Assembly (NCBI GenBank): GCA_027627225.1
Contig: JAPFQT010000162.1
Coordinates: forward strand, 18,501-82,500
DNA length: 64,000 nt
Direction: 5' to 3'
Origin: Congeria kusceri
Lineage: Eukaryota > Mollusca > Bivalvia > Myida > Dreissenidae
A model generated the notes under the pieces. It was not told the origin of the DNA, did no database searches, and saw nothing but the letters and a program-made list of their open reading frames with translations. Positions 35,640-47,039 of the stretch are shown piece after piece. The translations under genes were made by a program, and so were the position numbers. The number at the start of each line of letters is the position of its first letter. Positions within the stretch are counted from its first letter, which is position 1.

Positions 35640-36617
35640 AAATAAATAAAAAAGCAAGTTGTTGTTTGTACTTTTAATTTATTAACAACATTGCGTTTAT
35701 AATTAAATCAAAATTGAAAAAATATATGCATATTTACCAAACATTGCACCTTTCATAAATTATATAACAAAATATAATTAATTGTAATATATACTGAAAA
35801 CACATTACATGTAAATTGGTTATACAAATTCAATATCATAACTTAGAGTATAAAAAATTATTTATTTTAAACATTAAATATCATTATTATATAAGATTGT
35901 GTTGTATATTCAACATATACTTAAATATTCACTCAATTAAATATTAAGTCTGGAGAATCAGAATTCGAATGGAAATAGTAAATATAGGCGGTCCGCTCAG
36001 TACTCATTACGTCAGTTATATAATATTTTCTTAAGATTATATTTTAAGTATGCTGATTGATTTGCGTCCTTTGCAGTACTGACATGGGTTGAAGAAAGCC
36101 GCCGCTGTTTTATATCTGACGTCTTGTGATCGTCGCAATACGCACCAATACGCTATGCATCAAGATAGTCATTAGCTTGAACAACTGGGTCCACGCTTGT
36201 TAACGTTGTATAAGTTCTGTAAACGCAAGGAATAAGGTAGGAATACGTTATTCATACTTTAAGCATAGCTTATAAATTCGTTCAACTCATTACGTCAAAC
36301 GGAGGCTTTCAATTGATTTTCTAATTACTTTTTCCAACGTATGCCATCATGTCGGCATACGTTGTCTAAAACGTAATAGTGTGACAGGACCTAAGCTACA
36401 ATAAATCGAATATGACACACTTTAATGGTACAGAAAGACCACACACACACACGCCCAAATGCTGTATACAGCAATAATCTTACTATGCACAAACACACGA
36501 ACTGACAGGTCCATACTATCATATTGCCAAAATTACCAGACAACCTGTAAAGCATAGTAAATTCACTTTAATATTACAGTAAAGCTTAAAAATAAAAACA
36601 ACAAATAATTTAAGTAC
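35640..36617. other. No gene seen
   Basis: AT-rich; includes a short CA run near 36443. Confidence 0.45.
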
Positions 36618-36669
36618 CTGTTGCAATGATCAACACTGTGGCATCTTCTAAAGAGTCAGCAATGGTAAC
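36618..36669 (-). CDS. Candidate 52-nt internal exon
   Basis: Bounded by GTTTACGCAG and by CAACAG|GTACTT, both good splice sites. One frame reads VTIADSLEDATVLIIAT. Downstream of the duplicated exons on the same strand. Confidence 0.4.
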
Positions 36670-37429
36670 CTGCGTAAACAAATTCAGGAAACCCTTTAAT
36701 AAACATAGTTAATATCTACTAATTAAATACTTGCTAAGAAATAAAGTGATTCCTAGCTACATACATGTTCAACAATGTATTAAGTATGATGTATAAATTC
36801 AATTTTCTATGAAATACAGTTAACCCTTTTAAAACATGTTTTTGGGGTATAATACCTTAAATGGAAACACAATCTAAATTAAGTTAAAACAATTATAAGG
36901 TTAGTAAAACATGTAATCAACATTCGTAACGTCTTATTTTATGGCATTTTGTTCCTCTTACTTGATGAATATTTTTGCCAGAAAATATCAACCTTTCTCC
37001 ACTGCCATATTTTGTGTTGTCACAATCACTGACATCTGTAATTAAATCACGTCACTCAAGACAAGCCAAAAGCAAATTTCCAGAACAACATTTTAAACGT
37101 ATAATAGTTTTATGCATAAAATAATTAGATTCAAACACACCGGCAATCAAAGACAGTGTGTGTAAACAGCAACCAACTGAAGACTGTGTGTGTACAAAAC
37201 ACAATCCAATGAAGACAGCATTAACAACCGAATAATACATACTGATTTAAAACTTCTAATTCAGTCTGACTCAAATATTGCCAAGTGAAATACATTCCAA
37301 TTCATCAGAGAATGTTGACACATGTTTGATTGAACAGCTCTTATAGAATATCTTATATAATCTTATAGATAACAACAAGACAACTTCAATCACAGTATTG
37401 TAATACACCACGCGAATAAAGGTTAACAC

Positions 37430-37605
37430 TCAGTGCGCTTGTCCAATCTTGAAGCCTTATCCGGTGGACTATCACCCTCTTCGATCCAGTCCATGGCAAC
37501 GTCAGACGCCGTCAAATTGGGTCAAATTGGGATCAATCTCAAGGTAATCATCATAATCAAAAGGTTCGTTCAAGCTTTCACAGAAAGCGCACTTCGCCTT
37601 TGCAG
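37430..37605 (-). CDS. Duplicated exon, copy U1, with 10-bp frameshifting duplication
   Basis: The acceptor TATTGACAG leads into AAKAKCAFCESLNEPFDYDD, then YLEIDPN. A perfect 10-bp tandem duplication (plus strand GTCAAATTGG twice, 37511-37530) shifts the frame to a TGA. Taking one copy away would continue into a DWIEEGDSPPDK segment like that of U2. A weaker donor (GTGTTA) lies at 37429, where U2 has GTAAGT. Flanking intron sequence is also duplicated. Confidence 0.5.
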
Positions 37606-37832
37606 CTGTCAATAGAAATGTACCGAATTTATTAATTTCCATTAGAAATAGATACTGATTTAAGACTTTTCTACTCGTATTAGTTGGACTCAAATGTTTC
37701 TAAGTTACATGTATTAAAATACACCAGCGAATGTTGACACAAATATTTATTGAAACAGCTCCTAAAGAAATACCAAATAGACATCTTTCATCATTGATTG
37801 TAATACACCATAAGAAAAAAACAAACACTTAC

Positions 37833-38153
37833 TGGACCTGTCTTTGTCCACTCTTGAAGACTCCAATCATAGACCATCACCGTCTTCACTCCAGTCCGTG
37901 GTAGTACCAGATATAGACCATCACCCTCCTCGCTCCAGTCCGTGGTACCACCAGTCATAGACCATCACCCTCCTCACTCCAGTCCATGGTACCACCAGCA
38001 GCCGTCAAAATATGGTCTCTCCCAAGATCATCACCCTCTTCACTCCAGTCCGTGGTACCACCAGCAGCCGTCAAAATATGGTCTCTCCCAAGATCATCAC
38101 CATTATTTGAGTGTACATGCAACCTATCATTAAAACACACTTCACTCTAGCAG
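37833..38153 (-). CDS. Duplicated exon, copy U2, with 66-bp minisatellite
   Basis: Acceptor CTATTTACAG and donor TCCA|GTAAGT are both strong and align with U1. The exon contains two perfect-frame 66-bp (22-codon) units with GGTTDWSEEGDDLGRDHILT, plus two more partial DWSEEGD-like segments in shifted frames. Acidic with conserved Trp. It has frame changes and a TGA near its 3' end, so it may not be functional. Family unknown. Confidence 0.5.
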
Positions 38154-38449
38154 CTGTAAATAGCAATCTAGAGAATTTATTAACTGGGCAAAATTATTTC
38201 CATTTTAATTTGTATTGAATTTGACTGTGTACATGTTCTTCTTTAAGAACGTAGGAATCACAACAGATATAGATGCAAACCACCGCCAATCAAGAACAGT
38301 GGATGTAAACAACCTCCAACTGAGGTCTGAGTGTGAACGCGACACAATCCAATGAAGACAACATTAAATACCGTACAATTCATACTGATTTAAGACTTCT
38401 CTTCAAGTTTGACTCAGATGTGTCTAAGTACGCGTGCACTCACGCACAC

Positions 38450-38587
38450 ACGTAGAAGTAGCTGTATTAGTAGTAGCAGTAGTAGTAGTAGTAGAAGTTG
38501 TAGTAGTTGTAGTAGTAGTAGTAGTAGTAGTAGCAGTAGTAGTAGTAGTAGTAGTAGAAGTAATAGTTGAAGTAGCAGTCGTAGTAT

Positions 38588-38622
<35 letters not shown>

Positions 38623-38692
38623 ATAGTTGTTGTTATTGTTGTTGTTGTAGTTGTAGTAGTAGTAGAAGTAGTAGTAGTAGAAGTAGTTTATT
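38450..38692 (+). repeat. GTA/TAG trinucleotide microsatellite
   Basis: About 240 bp of interrupted GTA triplets, with a GTT block near 38630-38650. Every frame translates to low-complexity protein; not a gene. Confidence 0.9.
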
Positions 38693-38771
38693 TTACCTTA
38701 TGTGACAGTAAGCGATTTTAAGTGGGGTTTTTTCTCTGCAGAATTGACGTGTCCGTCCTCCAAATTGCCAC

Positions 38772-38897
38772 CTGGTCGATAGAAATGTCTCTAAATGGTA
38801 CAGCAACAGCACACATTCGAACTGGGATATTAAACCTTCTACCAAAATAATACTGCAGGCATTCCCGATTGTGTAAACAGAGCATGGCTCTCCAAGT
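38772..38897 (-). CDS. Candidate 42-codon exon
   Basis: Acceptor TGTAATTTACAG and donor CGACCAG|GTGGCA bound an exon in phase 0 at both ends. It reads TWRAMLCLHNRECLQYYFGR, then FNIPVRMCAVAVPFRDISID. Composition is protein-like. It lies upstream of the duplicated exons on the same strand; the (GTA)n tract would be intronic. Domain not recognised. Confidence 0.45.
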
Positions 38898-39098
38898 CTG
38901 TAAATTACACACGCCGCTCGCTGGTTAAATACCAGTCAAATTTTAAATTGAGTGACGTTGTATCAACGGCATTGTCAGTAAGGATATACATGTATTTCAC
39001 GAATTGGAACGTAACTCAAGACGATACTGTAATATAGCGAAAATTCCAGGCATGTTTGCGTTTTTGCATATATAACGTTGTTTGTCAACTCATGTTTC

Positions 39099-39165
39099 TT
39101 AGGCGTAAAAAAATATGTTTGTTTCAGGTTACGCGACCTACCCTAAAAAAATGCCCAGACCCTAG
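39099..39165 (+). repeat. ~60-bp dispersed motif, copy 1
   Basis: TATGTTTGTTTCAGGTTACG followed by CGACCTACCCTAAAAAAATG. It recurs inverted at 40735-40805 and 58343-58405. Confidence 0.7.
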
Positions 39166-39492
39166 AACATTTTATTGAGTTAGTTAATTTTTTATCTCGA
39201 ATTCGTTGTGGTAATAAACGATTTCTTGCGGCTCATTTTCGTCAACAAAATTGTCTGGACGACTTTTCTGTTAATTTGTTCAAAGCGTTTCACATACATT
39301 GTCATATCATTTAATGGCTGGATCCCATTCAATACTTCCTTCCTATGAAGTATTAAAGTAAAATTTTTATGATGGTAATTTTTGTAGTAGTTTACCCATT
39401 CCCATTTAAAATTGACAAAAATGACAGATGTTTTTATCTACTTTTCTATCCTTTTAAAGTTATCTGTTGAATAATTCCAGTCTTTAACTAGA

Positions 39493-40312
39493 ATTGTCAC
39501 ATGAGTGACGCATATACCCCCACAATATGGCCTTGTCACAAAACTATAGCATCCACTCGAAAGAAATGGAGACAGTGAATGCTTTAATTTGTGAATGGTC
39601 AACAGTGTATTTGGAAAAATTTAATTTCAATAGGAGCTATAACTCTGTCAACATTTAGTGGTTTTTAACCAAAGTTGAACTTAATCTCTATTTTACAAGG
39701 TTACACCTATGTACCAAAAAATATTTAAATATGTGAAGCCTTTCATGAGTTATTGTCCATGTTTTTTAGGAATTTAAGTATAAAAGGGGCCATAGCTGTG
39801 TCAAAATTTAGTGGTTTGTAACCAAAGTCGAACTTGACCTGTATTTTATGGTGCTACACATGTGTACCGATAATTATTTTAATATGTCAAGCCATTGTTG
39901 AGTTATCGTCAGGAAACTGAATTTAAGTCAAATATAGGGCCTTATCTCTGTCAAAATTTAGTGGTTTGTAACCAAACCCGTATTTTATGATGCTACACAT
40001 GTATACCAAAAATGATTTGAATATGTCAAGCCATTCTTGAGTTATCATCCGGAAACCATGTTTTTAGGGAATGTTATGTCGAAAGGGGGCCATAACTCGG
40101 TCAAAATTTAGTGGTTTGTAACCAACATCGAACATGACCTGTATTCTATGATGTTGCACATGTGTACGAAAAATTATTTGAATATGTCAAGCCTTTCTTG
40201 AGTTATCATCCGGAAACGAAAAACCAACAGACCGACAGACCGATTGACCGACGGACCGACAAGCTCACTCCTATATACCCCCCTTAAACTTCGTTTGTGG
40301 GGGTATAATAAC
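39493..40312. mobile_element. TIR element with four ~150-bp tandem monomers
   Basis: The left end near 39511 (ATATACCCCCACAA) is inverted at about 40293-40309 (TTTGTGGGGGTATAA). Monomers are anchored by GTCAAAATTTAGTGGTTTGT variants at about 39647, 39800, 39950 and 40100 (150-153 bp). A GACAGACCGATTGACCGACG tract precedes the right end. Same architecture as 436-1180 but a different sequence family. No transposase. Confidence 0.75.
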
Positions 40313-40734
40313 TATACTGAAGAATGAAGCGTTAGCTGTATCATAACTTTAAGAAACAGTAAACTTGTACATCTGGGATCTATTCAGTAATGATGTATAA
40401 ATCTTAGCAAGCACAAAAGTTTGTTTATATTCAGTTCACTGCGGTTACATTTTGATACGATATGACCATTTAATAATAAAAATCAGTGCCTTGCAAATTT
40501 ACATTAATATAGATGTAAACTGGACAGGTGGCCTGGTTTTCACAGATTGTAATGATTTTTATGTATTTGGAAATTTATATAATAATATAATAATTGTATC
40601 ATATTTTAAGTGCATAAATGATAAACATTTGCACCAAAAGTTGTTTAATTAAAACATCCACTTCAAAACAATGTTTCAGTATATTAATTTGAATATTCAT
40701 TCAGTTTTAGACGCTCCAAGTAAAAAAATAATAA

Positions 40735-40805
40735 AAAAATCACTACCTACCTACCCTATTTTTTTGGTCATGTTACCTGAAACAAACATATTTTTTTATG
40801 CCTTA
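40735..40805 (-). repeat. ~60-bp dispersed motif, copy 2 (inverted)
   Basis: Read on the minus strand it has AAAAATATGTTTGTTTCAGG, as at 39099; the downstream half is rearranged. The pair flanks the element at 39.5-40.3 kb, but both also exist elsewhere alone. Confidence 0.6.
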
Positions 40806-40809
40806 CTTA

Positions 40810-42660
40810 ATATGTTTCCGAAAACTTTCATTTTCCTAAGCAGGATATATATTCAGTGTTATTTCAGAGATTCACATAAAATCATTCTGAGCTAACAATG
40901 CATTTTTCTGAGAAATCGACATGAGTCCGGAACCATTAGCATGTCACATTAAAATATTCAAAAAGGAAAAACATTGATGCAAAGCATCAAAGGGCGTCGT
41001 ACGTAGTTGAGAGTTAAAAGTCAAAATAGATTTTATTGAAGGAAACAACATTTTATCGTGTTACAGTTATAATGTTATGCATTAGTATTCCGTGATTTGT
41101 GGCAGACCGCAAATTAGACAAGTAAGAATGACCGCAAAAACATTTCTTTACAATATTACGTATTTACAGTATTTTTCTTACATAGCAAACGACTATGATA
41201 ACCAAAATATGTTGTATTTAAAACTTAAAATTCTACATTATTAATTAGCATCAACGCTTTAAACGTTACAGTGTAGAACACTACTGACAATGCCTTTACG
41301 CGCCTTAATTGGTGCCTGCAAAGCTAACATCACATGCAATAACTACGCGCGAAATGATGATTCACTACTATTCCTGAAGATACAGCAATGCCATTTATAG
41401 AAGCTATAGAGAGGTATGACAAGTCAAATTGTAGAGGCAACGAGCTGCAATTGATTTCAATTATATGTCTGTTAAATACATATTGAAAGTATTTGTACAT
41501 AATAACGGATCATTAAGCGAATATTATAAGGCAAAACTTTTCAGTTGTCTCAGCGACTTCGTGCTAGTGTTTGTTAAAATAAAATACAGGGTCGCAAAAT
41601 AACCATATTACATAATGATATTTTTAAACAGAAGTGTGCCATTGATCACATATAAACAAAGTTAAGAATTTGTATAAGAAATGAATGACATTGAATATAT
41701 ACTTTATTTCTAACACCTACATTATTAAAATTTTGACGATGAATGTTTAAAATAAACACTTCAGCGTCAAATAAATATGCGAACAAAACGCAAACCCACC
41801 ACAAGCTACCGGCTACGCACATGTAACAGCCTTCACTTCAATGTTATTAAGAATGATTCACAACCTATTTCTGGAAGTTTTAGACTGACGCAGGAGCAAA
41901 TTCAATTTGGACTCCGCGACCAGTCAACTTAACAGGGATCAGCAATTAATTGCATGATATTTCGTTTTAATACAAGCACGTAGTAGTTTCATATTTTATT
42001 ATCTAGTACGTATCGAAGTGTTGGCGAAAGTGGAAATATTACCTATTCTTAAAGCGTATAGTTCAATACAATACGCAGTTGAACTCAGCAACGTCAATTT
42101 AGTGTTTTAAACATTAAATATAATAACGCTCCGTCCATATGCTTCCGGTAAGACTCATCACTTTTAATAGACGCCGAGCTCATGCGCGGCGCAAGTGAAA
42201 TTTTTTCGGTAAGCACCAATACTCAAGATATTTTCCGAAGTCGATCGAGGGGTTTCGCTTTGTGAATTGTGATAATGTATAGGTGAATTATTGACATTGT
42301 AATAGATTTTATTTGAAAATCACTCAATGATGCTTCGTGTACTTTCGTTGGGGGTAAAGACACTAAAAGAAAGACGCGTCTATCGATTCATAATTGTTTT
42401 CGTAAAATTTGAATTTGATTTCATTTAATGTGTTAAACAATTATGTTAAACTTAAACTTTTGTAACATACATGTGCCAAACAAGTTTATTAAACCCTTCA
42501 AAATTATTCACGAATAAACATAAACATAGAACTAAAATTGTATAATCATAAAAATGACAATATTGCAATATAAATCATGCCAGTAGCTGTTTATCACGAC
42601 ATAATTATCAAATTCTTGGCTGTATTCTTGCACATGGCGACCTAAAAGTACTCGTTTGTC
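40810..42660. other. No gene supported over 1.9 kb
   Basis: AT-rich with a GC-richer patch at 42120-42260 containing ATGCGCGGCGCA. It could be a promoter or 5' UTR, but no adjoining coding exon is visible. Confidence 0.4.
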
Positions 42661-42679
42661 GTCCTAAATCATGTTAAAG

Positions 42680-42960
42680 GGGCATATCGACGGTATTTTC
42701 CATGAATATAGACTCGTATTAAAACAAGACGTATTCCAGTTATTCACGAATTTATTTTTCTAGTAGCAATAATTTATTGATGTAATTGTTAAGAAGGAAT
42801 ATATACAATGCCTAATATAATTTTTTTTCGATGTACGGTTTCAGCAGGTTTCGAACTCACACCTAAAAAATCACGCTCGAAAAAGCTTTCATACTCACAC
42901 AACAGTGATAAATAGTGCGTGTGCGCATATCGGTACTTCTTGTACATTTGATTCATAGCG
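42680..42960 (-). repeat. Element fragment with tRNA-like B box
   Basis: 42676-42690 has GTTAAAGGGGCATAT, recalling the TTAAAGGGAC terminus at 5803. On the minus strand 42861-42848 reads GTGAGTTCGAAACC, a good Pol III B box. An A box is not convincing. Probably a relative of the TTAA element with tRNA-like core; the other terminus was not found. Confidence 0.4.
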
Positions 42961-42993
42961 ATTTTACAACTAATACTCATCAAAACTTAAAGA

Positions 42994-43216
42994 TCATGGC
43001 TACAAGAACACTTTCATCAACGAGGATCTAACATCCAAACGAAGCTCCCTTCTTTTGAGTGCTAGGTCCCTCGTTAAAACCGGGCGCCTCCTTGGAGCGT
43101 GGTCGTCTGACGGGAACATTCTGGTTAAGGACTCCAAGTCCAAAGTTCATAGAATCAACCACATCGGTGACTTAGATTCATTCAAACCTAACAGTCAGTC
43201 AACCAGCTCATAAGTG
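42994..43216 (+). pseudogene. LINE ORF1 C-terminal fragment
   Basis: Translates with GYKNTFINEDLTSKRSSLLL, then SARSLVKTGRLLGAWSSDGN and ILVKDSKSKVHRINHIGDLD, then a stop. I recognise this C-terminal pattern from ORF1-like proteins of mollusc LINEs; it acts with the element RNA. Upstream ORF1 is missing, so the element is truncated here. Confidence 0.65.
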
Positions 43217-43961
43217 TCGTCGAATCACACACGAAAACATCTGTAGCCGGATTTGATAGTTCTAGCCACAACAAACGCCTTTTTGTAATTTTATCTACTA
43301 TCGGATAGGCTATGCACATTTATCATTACCGATAGTTTATATGAACTATTCGATGAACATCGTCCGATACCTCTTGAATTGTGTTTCTTCTTTAATATAA
43401 ACTATTTCTTTTATTACATGCATAATCGTATTTAAAATAATTGATAAACACTTGCCTAGGTACCCCATTTAACATGACAACACAGCACGTCGTGCTATCT
43501 TACTACATGTCTATGGGTTTCATCAACATTGCATAAAATTAAATACCAGTTTACAAACATGTACACATTGTAATATATGTTGTTGTTTTCTCGCCTTCAG
43601 ATGTAATACTTGTACATATTATATATATAACATCATTTTATTTCTCCAGCCAAGGGCACTTGGAGAATTGTCTGTAAATAGCCTGTAAATATTTATACAC
43701 GTGCCGTTTGTCTGTTCTATTGCGTTTGCTTGTTATGATGTGGTGTTGTGTGTGTATGTTGTTATTCCGTCATGACCCATAATGTGATCTCTATAAGGCC
43801 TGTCTATTAATTTTATGTACTAGGTTACTAATATCAACATCTACTATTAAACGATTACTTAATATTTATTCCGAAGTCGAAATCCTGTCCTTGAACTGAA
43901 CCTTCTAATTATGTTAAGCCATCGGTTAAACCCCCACTCAGCCATTCCCCATGAATTACAA
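43217..43961 (+). other. LINE inter-ORF spacer
   Basis: No coding frame. Lies between the ORF1 scrap and the satellite. Confidence 0.4.
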
Positions 43962-44813
43962 TTTATTTATTTATCATGCAATCCCCGTGGTCTAGTTGAA
44001 CAGATATCAGTATTTTACTATGTATATTAGTGGTCTACTGCATCAAAATTGGTATTTATCATGCATATCACGCAATGCCCGTGGTCTAGTTGAACAGATA
44101 TCAGTATTTTACTATGTATATTAGTGGTCTACTGCATCAAAATTGGTATTTATCATGCATATCACGCAATGCCCGTGGTCTAGTTGAACAGATATCAGTA
44201 TTTTACTATGTATATTAGTGGTCTACTGCATCAAAATTGGTATGTATCATGCATATCACGCAATGCCCGTGGTCTAGTTGAACAGATATCAGTATTTTAC
44301 TATGTATATTAGTGGTCTACTGCATCAAAATTGGTATTTATCATGCATATCACGCAATGCCCGTGGTCTAGTTGAACAGATATCAGTATTTTACTATGTA
44401 TATTAGTGGTCTACTGCATCAAAATTGGTATTTATCATGCATATCACGCAATGCCCGTGGTCTAGTTGAACAGATATCAGTATTTTACTATGTATATTAG
44501 TGGTCTACTGCATCAAAATTGGTATGTATCATGCATATCACGCAATGCCCGTGGTCTAGTTGAACAGATATCAGTATTTTACTATGTATATTAGTGGTCT
44601 ACTGCATCAAAATTGGTATTTATCATGCATATCACGCAATGCCCGTGGTCTAGTTGAACAGATATCAGTATTTTACTATGTATATTAGTGGTCTACTGCA
44701 TCAAAATTGGTATTTATCATGCATATCACGAAATGCCCGTGGTCTAGTTGAACAGATATCAGTATTTTACTATGTATATTAGTGGCCTACTACATTAAAA
44801 TGGGTATTAATCA
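43962..44813 (+). repeat. 94-bp satellite, nine copies
   Basis: CCCGTGGTCTAGTTGAACAG recurs at 43984, 44078, 44172, 44266, 44360, 44454, 44548, 44642 and 44736, an exact 94-bp spacing. Units are nearly identical except the first and last. Each unit contains GTGGTCTA twice, 43 bp apart. The first resembles a tRNA A-box region but no B box follows. Confidence 0.95.
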
Positions 44814-45069
44814 GTGGAGCAAAATGGAAAATTATCCAGTTATTTTTTACTCCAATCTCTAATAATTATCATGTACGCCGCTGATTCACTTACATTTTAT
44901 GTGTTTACAGGTAATTGTCACGTTAACTGCTGTATGTATACGTACATGTACAATACCATTATGCACTTTTACCCTTTTTGGCCTTCTATTATTTCGTTTT
45001 GAATAGACGGTCATATATGAGGTTCTTATACATTTACATAATAAGTGTTCGATAGTGTGATTTTGATAT

Positions 45070-45770
45070 ACTATGTTTTATGGAAACTCATCTTACTGAT
45101 GTCGTTCCCGATATTGTTTTACTAATTGATGGTTTTAATATAGCTCTCCGCCGGAAAGACTATACACCTCACTCAAGCGGCTTATTAATATATATTGTCG
45201 CGGCGTGTACTTGAGTTAGAATGTTCTAACTTGCATTCAAGCTGGATCGAAATTCAAACAGGAAACTGCTTTAATATGCTGCTTTTATCGCCCCCCTAAC
45301 GCCAATGTATCTTTTTGGAACGACCTTGAAGTTAGTATCGATAAAGCCTTCGATATAAACCAAACTTTAATCATGATCGGTGACATAAATGAAGACCAGT
45401 TAAAAAGATTACACCCGCTTAAAACAGTCTATGACTCTATTTAATTTAGGTAAATGTCATTACGGAAGCAACCAGAGTCACGGCCAACACTGCTACTTTA
45501 ATTGACCCAATTATTGTCTCCTATAATCTGTGTTTATTGGACAGTGAAGTAATTTCAATTGATGTTTCAGTCAGTGATCATCGCGCTACGGCCGTACACA
45601 TTAAAGTCCCAACAGTGATTAGTAAACCGATGCAAAGACATGTTTGGCTTTACAAACGTGCAGATTTTCAACGTCTAAATGACTTAATTGACAAAAACAC
45701 GAAAATTGGAACTTTATTAGTATGTCAAATGTTGAAGACGCTACTGTATTATTCACTAACAAATTACTAG
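45070..45770 (+). pseudogene. LINE endonuclease remnant
   Basis: 45070-45210 reads METHLTDVVPDI then LRRKDYTPHSSGLLIY, the N-terminal half of an APE-type endonuclease. 45537-45770 carries SDHR at 45573-45584, the conserved catalytic Asp-His motif, in VSVSDHRATAVHIKV. Between them are stops and frame changes. Confidence 0.65.
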
Positions 45771-46621
45771 AATTGATAAAATCATGTATTCCGTACAAAC
45801 TTGTTACCGTACGTCCAAATGACAAACCATGGTATGACTCTATGATATGTACATTTGCGCGAAAACGCGACCAACTTAAATCGAACGCTATCAAATATCC
45901 ATCTCCAAACAATTGGGCAAAATTCAAACACGCTCGTAACAGGGTCAATAATATGATTAAACACGCAAAAGAACAATTTTTCTCCAATATTGAAACTACA
46001 TTAAACGATTTACATTCCACTAACTCTAAAAAATATTGGAAGCTGTTGAAGCATCTAATACATACACACTCTCATTCTGATGTGATACCGCCCCTGAAAT
46101 CGGTTGATACTCATGGAAACGTAAGTATATATATGTCTGATGAAGAAAAAGCAACTTGCTTCAACAATTACTTTGTTTCCATATCAACTTTAGATACATC
46201 TTTGGCAGTCCTCCCTGCCCCAAATGGCATTTCTTTTGAATATTTGCAAAACGTGTTTATAACTGAATCAGAAGTACTAGACGTAATTAAAATTTTAATA
46301 ACTAATAAAGCGGTTGATGAGGATTTAATCAGTCATCTTGTTCTTAAGCGTACCTGCTTGTCTATTGCAAACCCGTTATGCTTACTGTTTAATAAATCAA
46401 TACAAGAATGCACATTTCCCTCATTATGGAAAAATGCAATTGTCCTGCCCCTATTTAAAAAAGGTGACTCACATATACCTTCCAATTATCGTCCCATCTC
46501 CCTATTGAGCTGTCTAGGAAAACTTACGGAGCGAGTAGTATACAAACACCCCTATAATCACTTTATTTCGCATATTGCAAGCAATCAGGATTTCTCAGGG
46601 GTCACTCAACTGTCTACCAAC
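45722..46621 (+). pseudogene. LINE linker and N-terminal reverse transcriptase
   Basis: A 300-codon open block. Residues ~35-110 form a basic helical linker (FARKRDQLKSNAIKYPSPNN). The RT fingers start near residue 240 (LFKKGDSHIPSNYRPISLLS). A frameshift near 46600 separates it from the palm. The frame opens without a proper start because it continues from the endonuclease region in another frame. Confidence 0.8.
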
Positions 46622-46989
46622 TGATTGATATAGTTGATCAAATAGCTCGTTCTATTGATGACAAGAAATTTAACTGCATGATTTTTTGTGACATTTCCAA
46701 GGCCTTTGACCGAGTTTGGCATCAAGGTCTGTTATTCAAACTTAAGCAAAATGGTATCAGTGGAAAAATGTTACAATGGATAGAAAGTTATTTGTCTAAC
46801 CGAACCCCAAAAGTATTTGTGGGTTCCGCTATGTCTCAGTCATTACAAGTAAATGCTGGAGTTCCACAGGGCTCAGTATTAGGGCCGTTGTTTTTTCTGA
46901 TGTACATAAATGATATTGTCGATAATATTCTAAGTATTACCCGCTTGTTTGCAGATGATACTTCCTTATCAAGTACTACATCTAATTGA
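46600..46989 (+). pseudogene. LINE reverse transcriptase palm
   Basis: FCDISKAFDRVWHQGLL holds the first catalytic Asp. AGVPQGSVLGPLFFLMYIND is the classic RT block. FADD at 46948-46959 is the catalytic Asp pair. A TGA follows at 46987-46989, after which homology continues (LNHDLCLINIWAKRW), so the stop is a mutation. The function would be first-strand synthesis from the element RNA. Confidence 0.85.
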
Positions 46990-47039
46990 GTTGACCTCGA
47001 GGGTAACTTGAACCACGACCTATGCCTCATCAACATTTG

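Larger units (their letters stand above)
37120..38430. repeat. Tandem segmental duplication around exons U1 and U2
   Basis: Intronic blocks recur three times: ACTGATTTAA then AGACTTCTC or a variant, ACTCAAATnTnTCTAAGT, and CCAATGAAGACA (about 37230, 37650 and 38385). The repeat units carry the U1 and U2 exons. Unit lengths vary (roughly 0.4-0.7 kb). Confidence 0.6.

Noticed and set aside
38434..38721. 95-codon Val-rich frame
   Set aside because: Translation of a GTA trinucleotide repeat.
43962..44813. CRISPR-like array
   Set aside because: Contiguous 94-bp units without unique spacers in a eukaryotic genome; a satellite.
45619..46020. 133-codon minus-strand frame
   Set aside because: Antisense shadow of the LINE.
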